A DNA stretch of 64,000 bases, taken from NCBI RefSeq assembly GCF_001411555.2, contig NC_049904.1, positions 23,697,370-23,761,369 of the forward strand, in the 5' to 3' direction. The translations under genes and the position numbers were made by a program. Position 1 is the first letter of the stretch; every line of letters begins with the position of its first letter. The DNA is from Juglans regia. Its lineage: Eukaryota > Streptophyta > Magnoliopsida > Fagales > Juglandaceae. Positions 29,425 to 41,272 of this stretch are shown in pieces. The notes under the pieces were generated by a model that was not told the origin of the DNA, did not search any database, and was given only the letters and a program-made list of their open reading frames with translations.

Positions 29425-31327
29425 TCATGTCTGTTCCGCATTGGATGTGGCTTTCAGGTTCTCTAGTCGTTTCCTCAAATACGCCTGTCTCAGTTTCTCA
29501 CGACTAGCTGCTGCTTGCTCTTGTCTGCGCAGTTTGAGCTCTGAAGTCTTCTCTCTTGCTTGATTTACTTCTTCATGAACTTCCCTGAGGAAACCAAAAT
29601 CACAATAATCCGATGATGAGCCCTAGTCATACGACACACACAATGCTTATTCGGGACATACTTCTCAGCAACATAGTGTAAAGTCAAAGCTGCTTAACAG
29701 AATTACTAGAAGAGAACATTATTATAAGTTCAAAAGTTTTACTAAAGCAACTTGTCATTAGCATCAAATGGAAGGGATCTAATCTCTCTCTCTCTAGACA
29801 ACCTAGTCTCTTGCTTGTTAAATAAAATGGTGAGATATAACAAATTGATTAGGAGGTTGGGTTCTACCTGAACAAACATATTATGACCAACATAAAACCT
29901 TGATTATAGATTCTTTCCTTGTTGAACTGCCAGAGGTCTGGCTCTAATCAATCATTCCAAAGCTAATTCACTTCTAATCACCTTGCGTTTTGCATTTATT
30001 ACAACAATGATTACGATAACAAACTCCCCGAACTATATTAGGAAGAGTTAAATTCCTCACCTCACAAAACGCTTGTGTTCGTCGCTGTCCAATGTTCCAA
30101 CCATTCTTCCGAGACCCACAGGTTTTGTGTTCAACAAAAAAGAAGCATCATTCGCACCATCCTCACTCTCTGGGAGTAACATTGTAGGAGTATCTTGATC
30201 CTGAGGTTGCCGAGCCTCATCCTGCTCAATTTTCTTGTGAAAGAAATCCACACAATACTTCTCCTTATCTTCCTGATCAGACAGCTCTCCCCTCACTAGC
30301 TTATCATACAATTCAGCCTTCCTCTCTAATGCTGTATAGCTGGCTGATCTATCATTAGCTGCTTTCAGCTCGAGTTTGTCCCTGGGTTTTCACACCAAAA
30401 CAGGATTCCACTTAGTAGCAAACCAAACTATAGTCCAGTTACATGTTGAGCACTTGATGACACTAACAGAAAAAATTCCAAGAAATAAATGTGAAGAATG
30501 ATCAGATGTCATATGTTTGTTGTCCCAAAAACAAAATCGTAATTCTTTTACTAGCAATCAAGCAGACACTTGAACTTAGATAAATGCGAGGCCCAATCTT
30601 CACCAGTAAACAAAGAATCATGAGACTGGAATATATAAAATGGGAACATGGCTTTTAGTGGTCATTGCCGACCTTTGTGTTGGGTGAAGTACTACTTAAC
30701 AAATGAAAAATATAGATTAAACAAAAGTTGCTAGAAAAACAAAAGCAAGCTGCAGTATCCCATTGCAAGTAAACCACTACCATTTTCATATGCATCATCG
30801 ATAAGGGAATGAAGTTATTTCATATGAGTTTCTTTCTTTAATTACCTACCGAGCAAAAACTTAAAAATCTTCACCAGCAAACAAACCACCATCATTACCC
30901 AACAAGTTAGAACCCTAATTCTACTCCAAGACTGGTCCTTTAAAATCAAATCTCTAATTATCAACCCAAAAACGAAACTAAAACTGCAATAAAAAAAAAT
31001 TCAAAATGAAAAAAAAAAAGCGTAAACATAGTAATAGAAGAAGAGTACTTGAGGGCACGGGCATTGACGCCAGAATTCTTGGCAGATAAGGAATTGGGTG
31101 CGACAATATTTTGCTTGGCGAGGTGGAAGGTGACAGTCGGGGACTCCGGCGAGTTCCTTGGTCTTCTTGGACTCCTCGTGGGACTTGTAGAGGTGGGCCT
31201 TCAGTTCCATGATGGAGGAGGCCCCAACCCCTTCTATGGCCCTGTGCTTCTTCGGCATTATTGACGACTCGGTCAGCCATCCCAGCGATTCCACCACTAC
31301 CCTCTTCCTCTCTACCTCCTCCCCCAT
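29425..31327 (-). CDS. CCDC174-like (DUF4078) protein, apparent 1-bp frameshift in exon 1
   Basis: Three exons on the minus strand: 31327-31049, 30381-30061, 29584-29425. Donors and acceptors are canonical. The order is a basic N-terminus (MPKKHRAIEG), a coiled-coil-like middle (DKLELKAANDRSASYTALERKAELYDKL), an acidic GELSDQEDKEKYCVDFF stretch and a C-terminal Arg/Glu helix (REKLRQAYLRKRLENL) typical of DUF4078. Human CCDC174 is linked to the exon-junction complex; the plant role is not established. Total exon length is 760 nt, one more than a multiple of three. The frame is lost in exon 1 at GTCCCCGAC (about 31137-31145): with one C fewer it would run on as VTFHLAKQNIVAPNS and give about 252 residues. 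That is either an assembly error or a real null allele. Confidence 0.75.
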
Positions 31328-32208
31328 TATTCGTTTCTGATATTAATTCTAAGGGGACGGCTGCTATGCCGCCCATGCACCTAGGCCAAATGCACTTTTT
31401 TTATTTTTTCTCTTTTTCTCTTTTACATTTTTTTTAATATCTTTTAATATTTTTAAAAAATAAAAAATATATCAACATATTAATAGTCACTTTCTTAATT
31501 ATTAAATAAAAAAATAAAAAAAATCAATAAATAAACGATTAGAATGAGGAGACAAAATCATGAGGTATAATATAATTTTCCTAATTCTAAAAGTTCCGAT
31601 TTCAAGAGGGGATGTATTGCGCGCCAACAAATGATATTCTTGAAAATACAAAATCATACATCTATATATATATATATATATATATTCATTCGCAAAAATT
31701 TAATATAGAAAATCAAAATCATTGGGAACATGTAGTAGTAGAGTACCCTCTATGCAGGGGGGCACAAGAAGGCAGTTTTTTCGTGGCAAATAAGGGGGAA
31801 AACAAGAAAGCGGGGGTCAAAGCAAGCAGGGGTGAAAATAAGGTTTGAAATGTTAAAGATGGGAATGCTTCCTTTTATGTCGAAGGCAGCAGCAACTGGC
31901 TAGGTTGTGCACATAGAAATTGGCGCTTCTGTGAAGCTTTTGGGCAGTCTATGTGGAGAAACCCTTTGGGCCTTTAGGGTGTCTGCTACATCAGTTTACT
32001 TGTGTATTATCAAAGAGCTTCACCACACCATGCTGTCAGTGGAAATTAACTCCCAAAGGAACTAAAATCATATTAGTACTTGGATAATCATATTAGTAGA
32101 ACATAATTGAAATTAAAATTATTGAAAGTGATGGCACACAGGCATTTGAAAAGTTACCCAACACGACAGCAACATAAGATACAACATCAACTTCCAGAGA
32201 GAGAAGGG
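31328..32208. other. Intergenic between CCDC174-like and UREG
   Basis: AT-rich with a (TA)n tract at about 31662-31684 and a degenerate block at 31385-31600 that resembles one at 53600-53830. No gene is supported. Confidence 0.45.
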
Positions 32209-35200
32209 TCAGCGACGCTTCTTCCCGGTCACTGCTTCCCATCCCTGTAAAATGTGGTTCACGATCTCCTCTATGCCAACTCCATGCTTCACCTGCATAT
32301 TCAAATCACATGCATCATGAACATGGCATATGTTGACTTTGTTACCAGTAAGGACAACAAAATTGAATGATCATTTTGTCACTTATATTATTCTTGCACT
32401 TTTCAAGATATCTGACCAAAAAAAGATTCAAACTTACCCTAATCAGTTGCCTGAGAGAAGATGATAATTTAGAAAGTAAGGTAGGACGTAGTCTATATTC
32501 CATACCTAGAAAATGTAACTAGGTAGGCAGACATTTTATTCCCAAATTAGGATTTAAGTATAAGGACCTTCCCATCTGTTAAAAGAATATAGACCATTCC
32601 AAACTTCTGCATAGCATTTGCCCACGAGTTGCATTTATTCAATTTCTTTTGTGTTTTTCCTTAGTCATGATTGAGATGAGCCAAATTCTTTGTATGAGAT
32701 GAGCCAAATTCAATTTATAAGGAAATGTTTCTTGGCATTGTTCCAACTCAAATTCTACCAGCTTCTGTTCTAATGGCTTAATCTATAGAAACTCCATTCT
32801 AGAGGATCAATTTGTGCCTTCTAATGCCATGAAAGCACATGGTAGGACAATTATATCTTTACCGCATAGTGCTGTGCCCCCAACCCCATGTTATGAGGAA
32901 GAGGTGGTGGAGAGAGAAACCAACAAAACTCATCAAAATAACTGTGCATCGCAAGATGCACAATCAGGATGTAATGATGCCAATCTATATACACTTTGAT
33001 GCATTATCTTTCTAGTTCATTTGTCAGCCTCTTGTTTTCTGCTTTATTTCTAAACCAAACTTCATATCAAACAAAATATATAGGATTATATAATTTTGAA
33101 ATTCCCACTGGAAAAATTATAGTTCATACTTTGTTTATGGTACCAAATGTTAAAAAAAATACTCAAAACGACCTGAGCAAAGACAAATGTCCCTCCATCA
33201 CGCATTCGAAGTGCATCCCGCTCCATGACAGTTAAATCAGCTCCAACTGCAGGCGCAAGGTCAGTCTTGTTTATTACCTGCAATCCAAAACAATTGACTC
33301 GTTTGCGTCAGACTCCCCGAGTATTTTATCTCTATAACTGATCCGAAGATTGATAATTGACAGGTTAGCAGGGTGCCACAACCAAAGCAGCAGCCATGAA
33401 TTTAAGAAAACACCTACAAGGAGATCAGCTTGGGTGATGCTGGGGCCACCTTTCCGAGGTATTTTATCACCACCAGATACATCTATTATATAGATGATGT
33501 AGTCAGCCAGTTCTCTACTGAAGTTGGCAGCTAAATTATCTGGCACCAATACAATATCAAGTGAATAGTCAACCTTATCTCTCATTGAAAGTCAATTCCA
33601 CAAATGGTAACATAAGAAAAGGTGTTTATTTATGCACAATTTGATATAAGCATTTTCATTACAATTTTATCTTGTAACAGAAACTTTATCTTAAAAAAAG
33701 TTCCTGAACTATTAGTGTAGCTTTTCAAATAAATCTAGAGTGACAATAACTTCTACCCTCTTTTTCTTAGAGACATCATGAATGCATCATGCTTTTCTAC
33801 TAAAGCCCACTGAAATAAAAAAGAAAGAAAAATAACTGCCTAATGATGTCATTGTCGCCCTCTTTCCTGTTGATTTAACGGCATTTCCCCAACTGAAATT
33901 TAGAGAAACATAATTCTGAGGCCTCGTTTGTTTTCACATATGAGATGGGATGAGATGAGTTGAGATAAAAGTTGAAAGTTGAATAAAATATTGTTAGAAT
34001 ATATATTTTTTAATACTATTTTTATTTTGAGATTTGAAAAAGTTGAATTGTTTATTTTATTTTGTGTGAGAATTTGGAAATTTGAGAAAATTGTAATGAT
34101 TTGATGAGATGAGATGAGATGATATGAGAATGGTTGTGAAAACCATTTTCTTAGTTTGTTTCCAATATGACCGTCATAACCCCTAGGGGTTGGCTCAAGT
34201 GGTAAGACTCTTGGTTTTGATGGTATGCTCCCTCCAGGTTTAAGGTTCGAACCCTAGGGTGCAAACAGTTTCTAGGGCCATTGGATTGAGGGAATTTTCC
34301 CTTATTATCCAAAGTGCAATTGCAGGAAGCTCTTTGCCAAGGACTGGGGGAATTTTCCCTTAGTCGTGATTGTGTTCCCGGATTCCCGGTGCCAATAAAA
34401 AACAAAACAAATAAGACCATCATTTCCAGTGACATGCCAACTTTAATGTAAGTCTGCATTAAATAAAATTGAACTACTACCACATCAATCATTTTCGTAA
34501 AGGTACCTCCCCCTGATTCACAAAGAAGTATGTCTGCTTTGTACAAATTGGAGAGCTCCTCAAGAGGGCCAAGATTAATGATAATGTCTTCATGAATGGC
34601 AGCGTGTGGGCAGCCCCCAGTTTCCACAGCATGTATCCTTTCCACAGGAAGTGCTCCATGTTTTACCAAGAACTCACCATCCTCTTTTGTGAATATATCA
34701 TTTGTCACCTGAAATAATTACGTGATACTCCTGTCATAATGCAATTATTATTATTTTCTTTTATAAGTAAGAGATAAATATTATTGATATGAATATTATT
34801 GAAGTGCTCCATGTTTTACCAAGAACTCACCATCCTCTTTTGTGAATATATCATTTGTCACCTGAAATAATTACGTGATACTCCTGTCATAATGCAATTA
34901 TTATTATTTTCTTTTATAAGTAAGAGATAAATATTATTGATATGAATATTATTGAAGTGCTCCATGTTTTACCAAGAACTCACCATCCTCTTTTGTGAAT
35001 ATATCATTTGTCACCTGAAATAATTACGTGATACTCCTGTCATAATGCAATTATTATTATTTTCTTTTATAAGTAAGAGATAAATATTATTGATATGAAT
35101 GAAGTGGGTATAGCCCGTGTACACAGGAAGTATACAGAGAGACCCCTAAATACATTCTAAGAGCGATAACTTAAAGATAAGAAATCATAAACATTGTTCC

Positions 35201-38200
35201 CATTTAGTATAATAGCAGAAAACCAAAGCATTAAAGTGTGAAAGAAAAAGTTCTTCAGTTCCACCATTGTGGTTTCCTGGTCTTCAAAGCATCGCACATT
35301 CCATTCCGACCAAATACACCACATGATGCACAATGTGATCATCTTCCATACAGCGGCCACTTGATAGCAACCTTGCATCTTCCTCCAACACCCCAACAAA
35401 TCCACCACCCTCAAAGGCATAATCCAAGCCATATCAACCCTTTGAAAGATCTCATCCCACAACATCCTTGTTACCTCACAGTGCAATAAGAGATGATCCA
35501 CAGATTCTCTCTGCTTTTTACACATAGAACACCAATCCATCACAATACATCCCCTCTTCATGAAGTGGCCATAATGCAATTATTAACAGCTCACATCAAG
35601 TTATTACAACTTCAATGGTTGTATGAATCACTCTTACGTAATTATATATCGCTCTCACATAGGTATACAAACTCAGTAAAGCTACGTAAAAGTGTGAAAT
35701 TCTTTCACTAAGTGACAGCAACATTAAGTATCTATTTATGTGCACAAATGCCTCTACAAATTATTTTTTTTATGAGTAAAAAAAAAAAAAAATCTAGAGG
35801 CATTTAGCTGTTTAGTTGTTAGACACGAACCACTAAAAACATAGATGTAGATCTCTTTTCTATGAGTTGTATGCCTACTAATAAATTCAAGATGTACAGC
35901 CCCTTCTTATATTCTATTCTATGTGCACCAAGTTTTCCTTGCCTCAATTAGCAACAGAACTACACTGGCTTCAAGGTCTTTGCAAACAGCAACTGCTATG
36001 CAATGTTGTGATATTAAGTTCCAGGGAAACTTTCCACCCTCAGAAATGGTAATTAAAAAATACTCTGAAGCAATTATTCAAAGTGTAAAACAGAGAATAT
36101 TATAAAAAAAAAATCGCTTGGTCATCCTCATAAATGACATAAGAAACATTGATTGGTAGCTTTTACACTATCATGTACAGAAGAGAGAGGACATTTTTTC
36201 CTTTTCTTCGTTTGGGCTCAGGATTGGCTAATATTTGGTTTGGTTAAGTGCAGCAAAGAGCTAAAGTAAGGCTTTAACAAGCTGTCTTTCTGTTTGAAAA
36301 TTTTTAAAACAAGTTGTGCACCTGTACAATGCACGGAAAAATTGTCAATTTTTAATTTTTATAATAAGCAGATTGTGAAGTTTTATGAATGTGACATTCT
36401 TGAATTAGTAACTGTAATAAACTAGACATTGAGAAAAGAGGATCAAGCATCATAGAGGAAAGAATACAAAGAGTCCCAGAATCTTAAAATTCCACTTTGT
36501 CTAATATTTATTGACATGATCTTTCAAATTCTTTAAAAACTTGATCAAATTCATGGTCATTTAATGCAGGTTGAATGGCGCAGCTCAACAGGAACGAAAC
36601 TATTTCAAAATTACTTATGTTATAGATAGATGGCTCAAAATGAGAGCAGCAAGTATGAGTCCAAATTGGAGAAACAGAACTAGCTTTGGATGGAGGAAAA
36701 ACTAGAAACTCAAAAAATGAAAAAAGAGAAAATTTTCAGACATTCTACGTACTGCAGCAAGACTGTACTTGTCCGGCAAAAATTGGCAGAGAGCAAGCAT
36801 TAAAGCTGTTTTCCTGTATGGCATGAAACAGCATTCCATCAGCACCCATTTACTGAGTTTGATACAGGTTAACAATGCAGATGATATAAATCAACGAAAT
36901 AAAAGTAGGATCAAATCATGAAGATTCAATTGGAAAAAGAAACGACCGAAGCTCAAAATCGTTAACAAGTGCACAAAAGCAAGTGTGAGAACACCTCGAC
37001 CGAATACACAACGAAAGGCTACCAGTCGATTTTATTTTGAATCCCACACTTCTTAAACATTTGAACATATTAAGGAGGAATTCTGAGGGACGGTAACACA
37101 ACCCTTGATGATGGCTGCTCTGTTCCAAAGCTCTACTCGCTTTAAACCCAAGCCTCCTTCCTTCTTTGGTCTACAGAGTACATCCCAAACCACCTTACCC
37201 CCATCAATGAGTGAGTTACGGAGATGGGTATACCAACAAACACCTACTTACATTACCGCAAACCCATATGAATCTCTCTCTCTCTAACGAAGGTACACAT
37301 CCATTGCTGTCTTTGGCATCATCCATTTATTACCAAAAACATAAACCCCATTGGAAATTAAGAAGCAAACCGTTTAACACATTCATTCATCACTATTTTA
37401 CGCATGCGACACGAATCAACTAGGAACATTATTTTAAAAGATTATTAGCGGTTGAGTCTTTACACATTGTAGCTGTCCAAGCATAAAATATAAATTTTTG
37501 GAAACATTACTGGGGCAAGCGCACTCTTCCAAGGAAATTATCCCCATTTGAATTCGAATCTTACTAATAAAAAATGAACCCAGAAATTAAAAGTTCAAAA
37601 AGTAGCATTAGAATCAATCATTTCTGAGTCTTTGAAGCAAATTCTAGTAAGATACAATCATAAATTTGAATTTCGATAACAACGTCGAGAAGCAACACAT
37701 AGAACGTCAAATGGGGATAGGAGATACCCAGTACCAACTGGGCCACCGATGCCAACGGCGAAAGCTCTTTCATTGAAATCCCTTGTGAGAAGTGGTGGAG
37801 ATCTTCTGCTGAAGTAACCCGGGGAGTATATAGATTCATGTGAATGAGGTGCCAGTCCATCGTGGCTATGGTACACCCTCCCATCAGGGCCCACCCTTGA
37901 CTTTGTTTTTGAATCTCCATGACTATGATCATGGTCACGATGATGTAATGAACCTAATTAAATTGAGCCTGGCTTAATGGGCCTTTAGCTGAGTTGTTCC
38001 CTTTTATTTTATTTGAATTGCTAAGTTGTTGGCCGACCTTAGTTAGTGTTCTTTGTAGAAGATTGGCCCCTGGCCTTGTTTTAGTGATTGACGTCTATGG
38101 GACATTGGGAGGTGGTAGTTTGTAGGATTATTCTGAATTTTATATTGAGCCTTGTAGTTTTCATTTGGAGGCACTGCCTTGAATACCATTATCATCTTCA

Positions 38201-38346
38201 AGTACAGTGATGATTATATGAGTTTATCATCTGTTTCCTTCTCATCTATTTCTATTTTATTGTTCCATTTTTACTAGAGTTGCCCAGCAGGATCATAACA
38301 AATGATGATCATCAAATTCATGGGTATGATGGTCGTGGGAAGCCAT
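32209..38346 (-). CDS. UREG: Urease accessory protein UreG
   Basis: UreG is the cytosolic SIMIBI-class GTPase that delivers nickel with UreD and UreF to activate urease. Minus-strand exons: 38346-38300, 37922-37728, 36813-36753, 34708-34507, 33539-33418, 33277-33173, 32292-32209. They total 816 nt, giving 271 residues (plant UreG is about 275). Motifs in order: a His/Asp-rich N-terminus ([15 protein letters not shown], then HGDSKTKS) as in plant nickel-binding extensions; the P-loop [12 protein letters not shown] across exons 2-3; the nickel-binding Cys-Pro-His in [22 protein letters not shown]; and the guanine-specifying NKTD. Exon 1 and its junction with exon 2 are the least certain: the donor GTTATG and acceptor CATAG are weak, but this join alone keeps the frame. 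Intron 3 holds a LINE and two extra copies of the exon 4 start; intron 4 holds a MITE and a SINE. Confidence 0.93.
33920..34145 (+). mobile_element. MITE of the GATGAGATGAG family (copy 2), UREG intron 4
   Basis: The best-preserved copy: it starts ggcctcgtttgttttcaca and ends gagaatggttgtgaaaacca, near-inverted terminal blocks around gatgagatgag and an AT-rich core. Confidence 0.65.
34178..34409 (+). mobile_element. tRNA-derived SINE in UREG intron 4
   Basis: Same family as 4873-5108: begins ccctaggggttggctcaagt (box A) with box B ggttcgaaccc, and ends with an A-rich tail near 34395. A 14-bp duplication with two mismatches flanks it (aatatgaccgtcat at 34164-34177, aataagaccatcat at 34410-34423). 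Confidence 0.8.
34649..35100. repeat. 153-bp tandem triplication across UREG exon 4
   Basis: Copies begin aagtgctccatg at 34649, 34802 and 34955 and look identical; the third ends at about 35100. On the gene strand each unit holds a LINE 3' tail, intron sequence, the exon 4 acceptor and the first ~60 bases of exon 4. Only the copy at 34649 continues into the complete exon, so two partial exon copies with acceptors lie in intron 3. Confidence 0.9.
34750..35569 (-). mobile_element. 5'-truncated LINE in UREG intron 3
   Basis: On the minus strand, 35157-35579 encodes a zf-RVT-like LINE segment ([20 protein letters not shown]), followed by a 3' region (ctatacccacttc) and a tail rich in A and T. 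A 16-bp target duplication, cataatgcaattatta, lies at 34734-34749 and 35570-35585. The distal part includes the tandem copies, so the original insert was shorter. Confidence 0.75.
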
Positions 38347-39007
38347 TTAATATAGACTATTGAGTACGACTGTTTATGATTACTCAGTAGTACGAGGAGG
38401 GTCGGAGAGCCACTGGTTGTCTTGAGAAGATGGAGATCTTAAAGGAGAGTGGCTAGGGATCGGACGCAGTGTAAAGAGCAGATTTACACTTTGAGAATTG
38501 TGACGCGTATGAAGTGAAGAATAGAACCAAAACCAAATCCCGTGCACGCTCTCTCTCTCTTTCTCCCCTCTCTCTCTAGTCGAACGTCTGCTTGGTCGTG
38601 CTCTCTCTCTCTCTCTCTCCGACCCGCGGCACGTCGTCGTTGGTAATCAAATCAAAGACAAGTATTGAGAAGGTTTTTAGCCAAAGAGGATTTTAGCCGA
38701 GAATTAAGGTTGCGTTTTAATATTGAATTGGATTGAATTGAGTTGGTAAAATATTATTAGAATATTATTTTTTATTATTATTATTATTTTAAAATTTAAA
38801 AAAGTTGAATTGTTTATTATATTTTGTATTAAAATTTAAAAAAATTATAATAATAAATTGAGATAAATTTACTTTTCAAACGAAGCTAATCATTTCGTTA
38901 TAGCTTATTTTCTTCTCACTTCTGTTTATCTTTGTCGAAATCCATAAAGCATTGAGTTTGAGATTTTGTAATAGGGAAGCTCACCGACAGATATAGGCTT
39001 ATGCTTG
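38347..39007. other. UREG upstream region
   Basis: Holds CT-rich tracts near 38548-38620 that could serve as a pyrimidine-rich promoter or leader on the minus strand as AG-rich sequence, and a MITE-family copy at about 38710-38886. No TATA box was convincing. Confidence 0.4.
38710..38886 (+). mobile_element. MITE of the GATGAGATGAG family (copy 3)
   Basis: Shares the core aaaatattattagaatatta, aaaatttaaaaaagttgaattg and ttttcaaacgaagc with the other copies; the ends are decayed. Confidence 0.45.
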
Positions 39008-39180
39008 GGTTGATTTGGGCTTGGTTTGTTTTTTCACAAATAATTTCATCTAATCTCATTTAATCATTACAATTTTTTCAGACTCTCAATTAAACGAAAT
39101 ATAAAAAATAATTCAATTTTTTTAAATTCTAAAATAAAAATTATATTAAAAATTATATTTTAACAATATTTTATATGAAC
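39008..39180 (-). mobile_element. MITE of the GATGAGATGAG family (copy 4)
   Basis: Reverse orientation; starts ttggtttgttttttcacaaa and carries caatttttttaaattctaaaat. It abuts and probably cuts the hAT transposase fragment to its right. Confidence 0.5.
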
Positions 39181-39358
39181 TCCGATAAGCATCCAAGACA
39201 CGATCTTTGGTGCTAAATGCCGACTCAGAGGTATTCGTAGTGATAAGAATGGCTAGTACATCCCTGGCTATTTGGGAAATGACTAAAAACTTGTCAAAAT
39301 TCATATTCCACCAAGTTAATATATGGAATGTATCACTAGGTACCTCGACATCTTCCAT
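39170..39358 (-). pseudogene. hAT transposase C-terminal (dimerisation) fragment
   Basis: The frame reads TFHILTWWNMNFDKFLVISQ and then ARDVLAI and SESAFSTKDRVLDAYRSS, the signature of the hAT C-terminal dimerisation domain (hATC) of plant hAT transposases. Only about 60 residues remain. No other part of a transposase was found nearby, so it is a relic. Confidence 0.75.
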
Positions 39359-39399
39359 AAAGTAACACTCAACCTTAGACTTACACTGTATAATATTCC

Positions 39400-41272
39400 T
39401 TGATGTACAATTTTGATGATACCGTCATAATCACAATAAATTTGAACTTTGTGCATGTGTGTCATCCCAGGAAGATGTCGATCTAGTGTCATCATTGAGC
39501 ATCCTCCCTGGGGCATCATCAAACGATGGTTAGTGTTTTTCCCATCTCTCTCTCACTCACCCGGTTCTCTTTGGTTCCGTATTTCACCATGCACACAGAT
39601 TTCTTCTCTCACATAACATCTCCACCACCCCTCCACCATGCACCGTTAATTGTTGCAAGTTCATTGGCTCGTTCTTGGATACTTGTTGCCGGCAAGCCCT
39701 AATGCCACTGTCAAAACTACCATTGTTGTATCCATTGAATGTGAGTTTTGTGCACTTCTCTCTCGTTCTTTGTTTCCCTTATTTGTGTCTAACAAATTCT
39801 TATTCACAATTTATCATTTCAAAGCATTTACTTCCTCATGGTACATTGTCGATTTCCAATGTCATTGTCAATTTTTCCTCATTACGTCAGACACTGAAAT
39901 AAGCCGTAGACAGCGTCTCCTCGTCATCAAACTTTATCTAATTAAACGCACAAATTTTGGTAAGATAATTAGAGCGTTAGTACTACCTTTGTATTATTTA
40001 TTTAAAGTGATCCTGTATATTGATACTTATTGGAAGACGTTGATGACTTTGTTGTGTATTGAGAATTGTGTAATTGTGATATGTGTTCTACATTAATCAT
40101 GAAATCTGTATAAAAGAGAAACTGTTTCATGACATAACTAGTGTAGAGATGAGCAATATTTTGACATGTTTTTGAAATGTGCAAAAAAAAGGATATGAAA
40201 TCTGAAAATTTTGTACATGTTATATGAAGATATTCTGAACCCATTTTAATTATGTGAAAATTATATGAATATGTTCAACACTCTGTGTGATATGATATGC
40301 ATATGAAAAACCTTTCGCATGACTTTTTGATTCTAGTCTGATTATGTATCTAATTTTGTTTTTGTTTCTGGTTCTGATACGATGGTTCTGATTCTGTTAT
40401 ATGCTTGGTACCAACATCTCCGATATGAGTGCACCCACTTTGAAAACAAAATAGTTTTTCTGCGTGTTCTTTCTTGTGTGCACACTCGGGATTCCGATAA
40501 TGAATAAAGAAAAATTTCACATTCTAATACTATCTGGTTTGGCCACTGGGGATAGCATAACCCTACCATGGGAGTTAAATATAGTATATGATATGATATG
40601 ATATGATGATATGATACGATACGATACGATACGATACGAAATGATATGATAAAATGAAGATGTTCAATCATGTTATGCCAAATGGTCTTTGAATATGACT
40701 AGTTGGTTTTTGAATATGAACAGTTTGAAATATCGCTCTAATATTTTGATAACATGTTTGAGATATGCATTCTGAAAATGAAATGTTTTGTTTCTGCATT
40801 CTGAATTATGTGAAACGACTCATGTTTACATACTAGTATATGTTCTCTGCTTATTGATTTATTGATAACTCACCTTATCACCATAATGTTTTTCAAAGGA
40901 TATTAACGGTTCAGCTGGGGATCAAGAATAGTGATTATGAGCAAGACTAGCTAAAGATATGGAGATTGAGTACCTAAGGGTACTACTGATGAATAGATAA
41001 GTTTTATTTAGTAGATGAGTTATTGATTGGTTATGAATTATTGAGATTTATGTAATTAATTGAATGTTATGCTTTGGGATTTCTAGAGATGGTGATAACG
41101 TAGATTTGTGTTTCTTGGATTTAACATATTGATGATTTTGTGGATAAGTTTATGCAATACATATTTTCGTGTTTTGGAGTCTTTGAAAATGATATTTGTG
41201 TTTGGAAGATATGATTGTAAGTAACAGGTAGTAACTCTTCGATCCATTCGAGTACAGGGTGTTACACTCTAT
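39400..41272 (+). repeat. Possible LTR remnant
   Basis: Long non-coding block with (atgat)n/(acgat)n repeats at 40580-40650 and an end gagtacagggtgttaca at 41250-41266, a form often seen at Gypsy LTR ends. Open frames here (up to 148 codons) have no recognisable domain. The left edge is unplaced. This is tentative. Confidence 0.3.

Noticed and set aside
30978..31376. Overlapping minus-strand ORF of 132 codons in CCDC174-like exon 1
   Set aside because: It is a shifted-frame shadow of the MGEEVERK frame; its Gly- and Ser-rich sequence has no family features.
34649..35100. Array-like direct repeats considered as CRISPR
   Set aside because: Eukaryotic exon-spanning tandem triplication without spacers; not a CRISPR array.
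39650..40096. 148-codon ORF with hydrophobic stretches
   Set aside because: No domain, AT-driven composition and probable LTR remnant context.
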